Shown here: positions 1-3,780 of the stretch, one piece after another
Numbering within the stretch: the first letter of the stretch is position 1
Layout of the letters: every line of letters begins with the position of its first letter
Source of the DNA: Clostridiales bacterium
GTDB taxonomy: Bacteria > Bacillota > Clostridia > Lachnospirales > Lachnospiraceae
DNA: 5,181 bases
Reading direction: 5' to 3'
Assembly (NCBI GenBank): GCA_015655565.1
Contig: JAATEU010000539.1
Span: 1-5,181 of the forward strand
The notes under the pieces: generated by a model
Told to the model about the DNA's origin: nothing
Database searches by the model: none
The model's input: only the letters and a program-made list of their open reading frames with translations
Position numbers and translations under genes: made by a program

Positions 1-431
1 GAGAGCTAGTCTCTTGTATCACAAATAATACCATCATTGCCGATGCCGTAAAGCATAATTTTGTAAATCCTTCAGAATATGATCGAGATATGGTAATTCT
101 CGGTTACCAGACTGCTCAAAAAAACGGATTTTCCAGAGCTTGCTTTTGTTGCCGTATTTTAAATCAGTTTCTGCAAAATGATCCACAGAAATTAGCAAAT
201 TATATTCTTGGAGTCTCTTTACAATGCGATATTATGGCTATAAAAAATTTTAAGAATTTTGCAACTAAAGTAATCGTGGCGGGAAAAGAACCTCTTCAAG
301 CAGCAATTTCTGATTCGTTAAAATTCGACGGTTCTTTTACTAACATCGAAACTTATACTCCTTCAAATGATATTTCCCTCTCTGCGCTTGGAGCTTCACT
401 AATAGCAAAACAGGCTGGACTTTTATCATAG
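1..431 (+). CDS. dgoK: 2-dehydro-3-deoxygalactonokinase-like sugar-acid kinase, C-terminal part (5' end outside window)
   Basis: The frame is open from the left edge (first full codon at 3) to TAG at 429-431, giving 142 residues of a C-terminal half. DgoK phosphorylates 2-keto-3-deoxy-D-galactonate, a cytoplasmic step of the De Ley-Doudoroff galactonate pathway. The visible protein follows the DgoK pattern: an N-terminal stretch ELVSCITNNTIIADAV that fits the family's 'GELF..L..hSIL' segment, then GYQTAQKNGFSRACFCCRIL, resembling the family's 'GF..ALF.vRiL' segment, then a NYILGVSL helix, a strand VIVAGKEPLQAAI and a helical C-terminus SALGASLIAKQAGLL. The ATG at 90 is internal, since the similarity continues upstream of it. 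The kinase ATP-binding N-terminus is not in view. Family assignment is by recognition only; another ASKHA-type sugar kinase is the main alternative. Confidence 0.6.
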   Translation, partial: ELVSCITNNTIIADAVKHNFVNPSEYDRDMVILGYQTAQKNGFSRACFCCRILNQFLQNDPQKLANYILGVSLQCDIMAIKNFKNFATKVIVAGKEPLQAAISDSLKFDGSFTNIETYTPSNDISLSALGASLIAKQAGLLS

Positions 432-500
432 CCAGAACCACGGACTTGGTGTTGTTGTGTAATAATAAATCGGCAATGCCACGCTGAGTTTATTTTATAA

Positions 501-528
501 TTAATGTCTGCTTAACAGACGGCATTAA
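501..528. repeat. Bulged hairpin, TTAATGTCTG / CAGAC-ggc-ATTAA
   Basis: TTAAT (501-505) and GTCTG (506-510) pair with CAGAC (516-520) and ATTAA (524-528), leaving a 5-nt loop and a GGC bulge (521-523). It lies 70 bp after the kinase stop codon. No T-run follows, so a terminator role is doubtful. Its TGTCTGC arm recurs in the next hairpin. Confidence 0.5.
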
Positions 529-560
529 ACATTCCTATCTTTAGACATTAAAATATGATC

Positions 561-606
561 TCCTTACGGCAGACAGTTTTTATTATTTCAAATGTCTGCC
601 ATAAGG
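561..606. repeat. Inverted repeat with 8-bp perfect core GGCAGACA/TGTCTGCC
   Basis: GGCAGACA (568-575) is the reverse complement of TGTCTGCC (593-600). CCTTA (562-566) and TAAGG (602-606) extend the stem beyond one C/A mismatch. The loop is 17 nt and AT-rich. A T6 run at 625-630 is too far away for a standard terminator. Confidence 0.6.
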
Positions 607-690
607 GGAGCCCTGCATACCCCATTTTTTCAAAGATTTTTAAAGCCTAATTAGTTTCCGTATACAATAATGATTTTTCTTAAAATTATT

Positions 691-737
691 ATGTCATCTC
701 TATTTTTGTTAATTTTCAGGTTCTAAATAGATGACAT
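691..737. terminator. Candidate bidirectional terminator hairpin (ATGTCATCT..AGATGACAT)
   Basis: ATGTCATCT(ct)ATTT at 691-705 pairs with AAATAGATGACAT at 725-737, a 13-bp stem with a 2-nt bulge and a 19-nt loop. On the plus strand it is followed by TTTTAG and, 9 nt later, GTTTTT; on the minus strand by AATAATTTTAAG. Position between two convergent genes suits a shared terminator, but the stem is AT-rich and the T-runs are broken, so this is tentative. Confidence 0.4.
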
Positions 738-771
738 TTTAGCCCTGTTTTTCACTCATTTTCAGCTCCAA

Positions 772-791
772 AACCACAGCATCTTGTGGTT
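772..791 (-). terminator. Small hairpin just after the methyltransferase stop codon
   Basis: AACCACA (772-778) and TGTGGTT (785-791) form a perfect 7-bp stem with a 6-nt loop, 9 bp beyond the methyltransferase stop. Read on the minus strand the 3' arm ends in TGTGGTTTTGG, giving only a four-base T tract. It is a weak intrinsic terminator candidate for the minus-strand gene. Confidence 0.45.
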
Positions 792-799
792 AATCCATC

Positions 800-1984
800 T
801 TATTTTCTATTCTGACCACAATACGTCATCATTATTATACACTCAACGCACCCCGTCCCCGGAAACATATCCACCGGTACCACTCTTTTTACCTGATATC
901 CCTTCTTTACCATAAACTTCAGATCCCTCTCCAGCGTCACCGGATTACAGGAAATATATACAACCTTCTTCGGTTTTAATATGCACAACGAATTTAAAAG
1001 CTTCTCGTCACTTCCTGCCCTGGGAGGATCCATAAATACTACATCAACCGCTTCATTACTTGCCGCCAGCTGACCCATAAATTCTCCGGCATCCCGGTTA
1101 TAAAAATCTACATTCTTAACCTGATTTCTCTTGGCATTGGTAATAGCATCGCGAACGGCATCCCGGTTAAGTTCCACACCGATAACCCTTTTCACATGAT
1201 TACTTGCTATGATTCCGATGGTGCCAATACCGCAATAAGCATCAATAACGGTTTCATTTCCTGTAAGATCCGCAAGCTCAATCGCCTTGCCATAAAGAAT
1301 CTCAGTTTGTACCGGATTTACCTGATAGAAGGATTTTGGGGATATTCGGAATATTTTCCCGCAGAGGCTGTCTTCGATATAGCCTTTGCCGTAGATAGCC
1401 TGTTCTTTATCGCTTAAAACCATACTTGTCCTTTTATTGTTAATATTAAGTATGATGGTGGTTATTTCCGGATGAAGCTTTAGGAGTGCCTTTATGAAAT
1501 TATTCTTGGAGGGTAAGATCGGCGAACCAAGAACTAATATGACCATAATTTCTCCGCTGGTATAGCCGGTGCGGATAAGGACGTGGCGAAACAGGCCATA
1601 GCCGGTATCTTCATCATAGGTTTTAATTTTAAAGGATTTTAGCATACCGCGGATGGAGTAAATGATGGCATCGGCCCTTTGATCCTCAATCAGGCAGTTT
1701 TCAACCAATACGACCCGGTGGGTACCCGGTTCGTAGACACCGGATATGATATTTCCCTTCCTATCCCGGTCAAAAACAGCATGTACCTTATTACGGTAAT
1801 GATATGGATTATCCATCCCGATTATTGGATCTGCTTTATGGAATTTATTTAATAAAGACTCTGCCAGCTTTTGTTTTTCTTTCAACTGCTGCTCATAACT
1901 TAAATGGAGCTTTTGGCAGCCTCCACATTTTTTTAATACAATACATGCTGTTTTGTCATCTGATTTTCGTTTTTCTATTTGCAT
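800..1984 (-). CDS. rlmD: 23S rRNA (uracil-5-)-methyltransferase, RlmD/RlmCD (TrmA/RumA) family, TRAM-less, 394 aa
   Basis: SAM-dependent C5 methylation of a uridine in 23S rRNA; in Firmicutes RlmCD modifies U747 and U1939 (E. coli numbering), while E. coli RlmD modifies U1939. Four cysteines fit the family [4Fe-4S] ligands: C14, C20 and C23 (in CGGCQ) and C97 (ENCLIED). The C-terminal Rossmann domain shows QVNPVQTE (221-228), SAM motif DAYCGIGTIGI (248-258), acidic VELN (270-273), FMDPPRAG (317-324) and the nucleophile loop ISCNP with C346. The general base is expected at E381 in FPGTGCVE; most relatives have FPHTxHVE here. The N-terminal TRAM RNA-binding domain is absent: the first cluster cysteine is residue 14, and the in-frame sequence upstream of the ATG runs only 17 codons to a TAG at 2036-2038 and does not look like TRAM. 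Start ATG 1984 has AAGGAG ten bases upstream. Members of the family modify rRNA or tRNA, so the exact target uridine is inferred. Confidence 0.85.
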   Translation of the reverse strand: MQIEKRKSDDKTACIVLKKCGGCQKLHLSYEQQLKEKQKLAESLLNKFHKADPIIGMDNPYHYRNKVHAVFDRDRKGNIISGVYEPGTHRVVLVENCLIEDQRADAIIYSIRGMLKSFKIKTYDEDTGYGLFRHVLIRTGYTSGEIMVILVLGSPILPSKNNFIKALLKLHPEITTIILNINNKRTSMVLSDKEQAIYGKGYIEDSLCGKIFRISPKSFYQVNPVQTEILYGKAIELADLTGNETVIDAYCGIGTIGIIASNHVKRVIGVELNRDAVRDAITNAKRNQVKNVDFYNRDAGEFMGQLAASNEAVDVVFMDPPRAGSDEKLLNSLCILKPKKVVYISCNPVTLERDLKFMVKKGYQVKRVVPVDMFPGTGCVECIIMMTYCGQNRK

Positions 1985-1994
1985 ATTACTTAAA

Positions 1995-2016
1995 CTCCTT
2001 CTCCGTTCAAAACGGA
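1995..2016 (-). promoter_or_regulatory. RBS of the methyltransferase gene with adjoining hairpin
   Basis: Minus-strand AAGGAG (2000-1995) lies 10 nt before the ATG at 1984 and supports that start. Directly upstream, TCCGTT-ttg-AACGGA (2016-2002) is a perfect 6-bp, 3-nt-loop hairpin whose 3' arm ends one base from the RBS. It could tune access to the RBS, but no regulator is apparent. I found no convincing promoter for this gene. Confidence 0.5.
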
Positions 2017-2065
2017 TATTCCGGGTCCGCTGCCGCTATTTGGCTCTGTCCTATTACGCAGCTTC

Positions 2066-2108
2066 ACTTAGTTTCAGTGGAAGATGCCTCCCACTGAAAC
2101 TACTAAGT
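2066..2108. repeat. Long inverted repeat GTTTCAGTGG...CCACTGAAAC
   Basis: GTTTCAGTGG (2071-2080) and CCACTGAAAC (2091-2100) form a perfect 10-bp stem with a 10-nt loop. ACTTA (2066-2070) and TAAGT (2104-2108) extend it by 5 bp around a TAC bulge. The repeat encodes the end of the SNF2-like frame, including its TGA stop at 2074-2076. Confidence 0.85.
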
Positions 2109-2799
2109 CCAACCAGGCCCCGCCTAAAAGGCGGGGCTTCTTTTCATCATCTTTGTACTCAATCAATGCATTTTTCAAAGGAACATGCTGTACTTTTTTA
2201 CTATTCCTGCTTTCACCCTGCTGTCTTATTTCCATTTCAGTAGAATAAGTTGCTAAAAATGCAAATGGAAAATCTTCCTGTTTGCTTTCAACTAAATGAA
2301 AAAACACTCTTCCTGCCACATGGATTTTTGAATTATATTCTGTTAAAAGTGCCTCAACGGTTCCCTGATAATTACTGATTTTCTCAGCATATACCTTTAT
2401 AAGCTTTTCCCATATGCTTATCATCCAATTGCTATTAATATATTCCGTTCCTATTACAAACGGAACGGCTCCTAAAAGTTCTCCGGTTTCTTCTTCTGAC
2501 AAGGTTAAGTCCGCATTCTCCCTTGTTAATTCAATATCGGACTGTCTGGTTAACTTCCTGATAAAAAGGTTTGATATGAAATAGAGATAATTCATGGATG
2601 GGGAAAGAGCTTCCGGTTTCTCTTCAAATCCAAAATAAAATAATGCTTTATATTTATCTGCTTTGAACCTGACATACCATTTGTCATACACATCTTTTGA
2701 AGCATCGGAGGTTTCTTTACTATCTTTTGCTTCATAACTTACATAAAAGTTTTCTTCATTAAAATAAGTAATTAATTCTTCTTTTGTTTTACCCGCCAT
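2074..2799 (-). pseudogene. SNF2-helicase-associated protein, N-terminal fragment (truncated), 241 codons
   Basis: Residues 1-221 resemble the N-terminal SNF2-helicase-associated region of large clostridial SNF2/DEAD-box ATPases: LLGAVPFVIGTEYI (about 108-121), NYQGTVEALL (143-152), HVAGRVFFHLVE (160-171), PFAFLATYSTE (178-188) and HVPLKNALIEYK (206-217). Such proteins normally continue for many hundreds of residues into Walker A/B helicase motifs; none are present here. From residue 222 the frame runs through two DNA hairpins (PRLLGGAWLD...GGIFH) to a TGA at 2074-2076, so the last 20 residues are not family sequence. ATG 2799 has only a weak purine-rich site (AAAGGCGGG) 8 nt upstream. A plausible extended -10 lies at 2877-2885. 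I infer a broken gene whose 3' part was lost when the hairpin element arrived or a deletion occurred. A short expressed protein cannot be excluded. Confidence 0.65.
2117..2144 (+). terminator. GC-rich perfect hairpin with T-rich tail on the plus strand
   Basis: GCCCCGCCT (2117-2125), loop AAA, AGGCGGGGC (2129-2137), then TTCTTTT. This is a good intrinsic terminator for plus-strand transcription; on the minus strand the stem is followed by CTGGTTGG, so it should not terminate minus transcripts well. There is no plus-strand gene upstream for it to serve. Confidence 0.65.
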
Positions 2800-2876
2800 A
2801 TATTAATCCCGCCTTTGTATTCTTAAATCCATTGATTTTTTTTGCAAGCAAGTTTGCAATTTCTCATTACGCTTCT

Positions 2877-2885
2877 ATTATATCA
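2877..2885 (-). promoter_or_regulatory. Extended -10 promoter candidate for the SNF2-like fragment
   Basis: The minus strand reads TGATATAAT (2885-2877), a perfect TATAAT with an upstream TG, i.e. an extended -10. The -35 at the right distance (ATGATT, 2905-2900) is poor, which extended -10 promoters tolerate. It would give a leader of roughly 70 nt before the ATG at 2799. Confidence 0.45.
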
Positions 2886-3034
2886 CATGGGTACCTGAAA
2901 ATCATAAATTTCTTAAATAGCACATCCATTTTGTATCTTTTCCTTCTCAAACTGCAAAAGACGCGGCTTAATAAGCACCGCAGCAATGACACCAATCCTC
3001 CCCATGTCTTTGATGGTTCCAATTGTGCAAGGTA

Positions 3035-3129
3035 AAACAGCATCTTATACGTTCCCGACAAAGTTTCGCCACCGCCGAAGAACAGGTCAGCCTGGCCAAA
3101 GAAACAGCATCTTATCCTTTCCCGGCAAA
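3035..3129. repeat. Imperfect 28-bp direct repeat, two copies 67 bp apart
   Basis: Copy 1 is 3035-3062 and copy 2 is 3102-3129; 25 of 28 bases agree. Both start AAACAGCATCTTAT and continue TTCCCG(A/G)CAAA. The 39-bp spacer is GC-richer than its surroundings. A third, more degenerate relative (AACAG-tCATCTgc-TTCCC) can be seen at about 3203-3221. Two clear copies with one spacer do not make a CRISPR array. Confidence 0.75.
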
Positions 3130-3152
3130 AACATATACTCAGCCTGATATTT

Positions 3153-3287
3153 TTAATTTAACATGCCTCCTGCAAAGGGAGCAAACGCAATCAGTTCACA
3201 TTTAACAGTCATCTGCTTCCCAGAGACTTTTTCAGCAGTTTCGTTTACCATGCAGTTATTTATTCTAAATACTATCCGCAGGAGCAT
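3153..3287 (-). CDS. Unassigned 44-codon ORF, doubtful
   Basis: ATG 3287 to TAA 3155-3153 encodes 44 residues; an inner ATG at 3251 would give 32. The protein begins MLLRIVFRINNC, has a charged middle (NETAEKVSGKQ) and ends CELIAFAPFAGGMLN. I do not recognise it. Neither start has a Shine-Dalgarno site. A TATAAT at 3291-3286 overlaps the first ATG, which would favour the inner ATG if real. The same frame carries on past the stop with further protein-like stretches, so this may be the start of a decayed gene rather than a small gene. Confidence 0.15.
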   Translation of the reverse strand: MLLRIVFRINNCMVNETAEKVSGKQMTVKCELIAFAPFAGGMLN

Positions 3288-3291
3288 TATA

Positions 3292-3315
3292 CTATATTTT
3301 TACTCTAAAATATAG
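3292..3315. repeat. AT-rich 9-bp hairpin CTATATTTT/AAAATATAG
   Basis: CTATATTTT (3292-3300), loop TACTCT, AAAATATAG (3307-3315). A competing small hairpin ACTCT (3302-3306)/AGAGT (3314-3318) overlaps it. No function is evident. Confidence 0.6.
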
Positions 3316-3352
3316 AGTGCAATTGCTGATGAGATGGAATCTACCCCCTATG

Positions 3353-3475
3353 TTATAAAAAGAACGCCAGGACCAAGTCAATATTTTTGGGTTTGGAAAG
3401 TTTGCGAGAAATTTTGTTTGAAGAATTTAAAATTTCCCGTTTCATCTGGTAAGTATCTGTAGTAGAATAAGACAT
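3353..3475 (-). pseudogene. Transposase N-terminal remnant, 40 codons
   Basis: ATG 3475 with an excellent AGGAGG (3488-3483), 7 nt upstream, opens a frame beginning MSYSTTDTYQMKREILN and running through NKISRKLSKPK to TAA at 3355-3353. The MKREILN-x-S-x-KISRKLSKPK pattern matches, as I recognise it, the N-terminus of a group of clostridial DDE transposases (IS4-like) in which KLSKP is followed by a F-V-x-D-M-x-Y-G-type segment. Here the frame goes instead to NIDLVLAFFL and stops, so the catalytic domain is gone. The RBS can fold with the bases between it and the ATG, and an 11-bp inverted repeat flanks the whole start region. IS family is uncertain. Confidence 0.5.
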
Positions 3476-3535
3476 AAGGAGTCCTCCTGATTTTGTTTAG
3501 TTAGTTTTTTGATTCGACACCTTAATTCTACTACA
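3458..3535 (-). promoter_or_regulatory. Leader structure that can hide the transposase RBS
   Basis: TGTAGTAGAAT (3458-3468, within codons 3-6) is the exact reverse complement of ATTCTACTACA (3525-3535) in the leader, so an 11-bp stem can enclose the RBS and ATG. Inside it, the minus strand reads AGGAGGACTCCT (3488-3477), in which AGGA pairs with TCCT over a GGAC loop and covers the Shine-Dalgarno site. RBS-masking folds that guard against read-through transcription are known in several IS elements. Confidence 0.6.
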
Positions 3536-3629
3536 AAAAAGGATTTGATTCCTTATTTTATAAGCTTTTTTAGAAAGTTGTTTATAGCGGGGCTCAATAA
3601 AATGGTGAGCTGTGGATAAAAGTACGGAA

Positions 3630-3661
3630 ACTCAATCGGCAATATTATATTGACTTTGAGT
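3630..3661 (+). promoter_or_regulatory. Candidate operator(s) over the -35 of the malate operon
   Basis: CAATAT-T-ATATTG (3640-3652) is a perfect 13-bp palindrome overlapping the first three bases of the -35 box. A wider pair, ACTCAA (3630-3635) and TTGAGT (3656-3661), brackets it symmetrically to within a few bases. A repressor bound here would block polymerase. AT-rich palindromes also occur by chance, so this is a suggestion only. Confidence 0.3.
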
Positions 3662-3678
3662 AAATACTTATATATAAT
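3650..3678 (+). promoter_or_regulatory. Sigma-A promoter of the malate operon
   Basis: TTGACT (-35, 3650-3655), 17-bp spacer, TATAAT (-10, 3673-3678): five of six and six of six consensus matches at ideal spacing. Transcription should begin near 3684-3687, leaving a leader of about 95 nt before the ATG at 3781. A 12-bp palindrome TAATATATATTA (3675-3686) spans the -10 and likely start point. Confidence 0.8.
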
Positions 3679-3689
3679 ATATATTATAA

Positions 3690-3746
3690 ACAGAAGCTCT
3701 GTGATTAGGAGAAAAGCGGCTGCCATTATTTGGTGCCGCTTTTTTT
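3690..3746 (+). terminator. Leader hairpin plus intrinsic terminator/attenuator upstream of malate dehydrogenase
   Basis: AAAAGCGGC (3712-3720) pairs perfectly with GCCGCTTTT (3735-3743), with a possible inner CCA/TGG pairing in the 14-nt loop, and the T-run continues to 3746. It is a strong Rho-independent terminator. It lies only about 25 nt after the predicted transcription start, preceded by a small ACAGA-agc-TCTGT hairpin (3690-3702). Since the promoter is upstream of it and the gene downstream, it should either attenuate the operon or need a read-through mechanism. I see no match to LicT/SacY RAT, T-box or a known riboswitch in this short leader. Confidence 0.8.
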
Positions 3747-3766
3747 CTGTTTAAATTTAGAATTAC

Positions 3767-3772
3767 AGGAGG
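3767..3772 (+). promoter_or_regulatory. RBS that fixes the malate dehydrogenase start
   Basis: A perfect AGGAGG lies 8 nt before ATG 3781. The frame is open further upstream to a TTG at 3730, but that start has no RBS and its extra 17 codons would be read through the 3' arm and T-run of the terminator, so 3781 is the true start. Confidence 0.9.
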
Positions 3773-3780
3773 AAATAGTC

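Larger units (their letters stand above)
432..799. other. Convergent intergenic region with several inverted repeats, no gene
   Basis: This 368-bp stretch separates the kinase (+) from the methyltransferase (-), so both transcripts must end here. I see no ORF with a plausible RBS on either strand. It holds four inverted repeats, listed separately (501-528, 561-606, 691-737, 772-791). None has the classic GC-rich stem plus uninterrupted T-run; the two nearest the methyltransferase are the best terminator candidates. Confidence 0.7.
2062..2146. mobile_element. Candidate palindromic mobile element or IS end (two adjacent hairpins)
   Basis: Two strong hairpins sit side by side. The first is GTTTCAGTGG/CCACTGAAAC with extra ACTTA/TAAGT pairing; the second is GCCCCGCCT/AGGCGGGGC with a 3-nt loop. 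Dense subterminal hairpins are typical of IS200/IS605 ends and of short palindromic elements derived from them. The block lies exactly where the SNF2-associated reading frame leaves its family pattern, which points to an insertion or deletion breakpoint at about 2137-2140. The terminator-like T tract is on the plus strand, although no plus-strand gene precedes it, as expected if the block was brought in by an element. Class and outer boundaries are inferred; no transposase lies next to it. Confidence 0.45.
2800..3352. other. 553-bp region without a convincing gene; probably decayed sequence
   Basis: Neither strand has an ORF here with both a good RBS and a recognisable protein. On the minus strand one frame (start positions equal to 2 modulo 3) reads in stretches from 3287 down to 2913, broken by TAA (3155-3153), a TGA and another TAA. 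Its last stretch contains DMGRIGVIAAVLIKP, which looks protein-like but which I cannot assign. The region also holds the 28-bp direct repeat, the self-complementary TTGCAA pair at 2842-2859 and the AT hairpin at 3292-3315. It may be a decayed gene or repeat-derived DNA. Confidence 0.4.
3341..3597 (-). mobile_element. Insertion-sequence remnant (internal deletion)
   Basis: The segment keeps the 5' leader and first codons of a transposase gene but little else. Reading inward, the right side (from 3597) begins TTGAGCCCCGCTATAAACAAC and the left side (from 3341) begins CTACCCCCTATGTTATAAAA. They share CCCC followed by TATAAA but differ in spacing, so they are at best eroded terminal inverted repeats. 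Boundaries are therefore guesses. The element would have lost nearly all of its transposase by internal deletion. Confidence 0.35.

Noticed and set aside
776..785. ACAGCATCTT shared with the 28-bp repeat family
   Set aside because: Only 10 bases match and they fall inside a different hairpin; likely chance.
1804..2243. Plus-strand ORFs overlapping the methyltransferase start and hairpin block
   Set aside because: They are antisense shadows of the methyltransferase and of the hairpins, with no RBS and no family pattern.
2842..2859. TTGCAA-gcaagt-TTGCAA hairpin as a terminator
   Set aside because: The T-run precedes the stem on the plus strand and an A-run follows it on the minus strand, so it cannot terminate in either direction.
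2867..3061. 64-codon minus-strand ORF ahead of the SNF2-like fragment
   Set aside because: No good RBS; the composition (Cys/Arg/Leu-rich) looks like chance translation, and the SNF2 promoter candidate lies inside its end.
3035..3129. CRISPR-like repeats
   Set aside because: Only two clear copies with three mismatches and one spacer; no cas genes in view.
3023..3205. 60-codon plus-strand ORF over the direct repeats
   Set aside because: No RBS, no recognisable protein, and it spans repeat DNA; its opposite-strand frames are equally open.
3730..3780. Longer N-terminus of the malate dehydrogenase from TTG 3730
   Set aside because: No RBS before 3730, the added codons run through the terminator arm and T-run, and ATG 3781 has a perfect AGGAGG at 8 nt.
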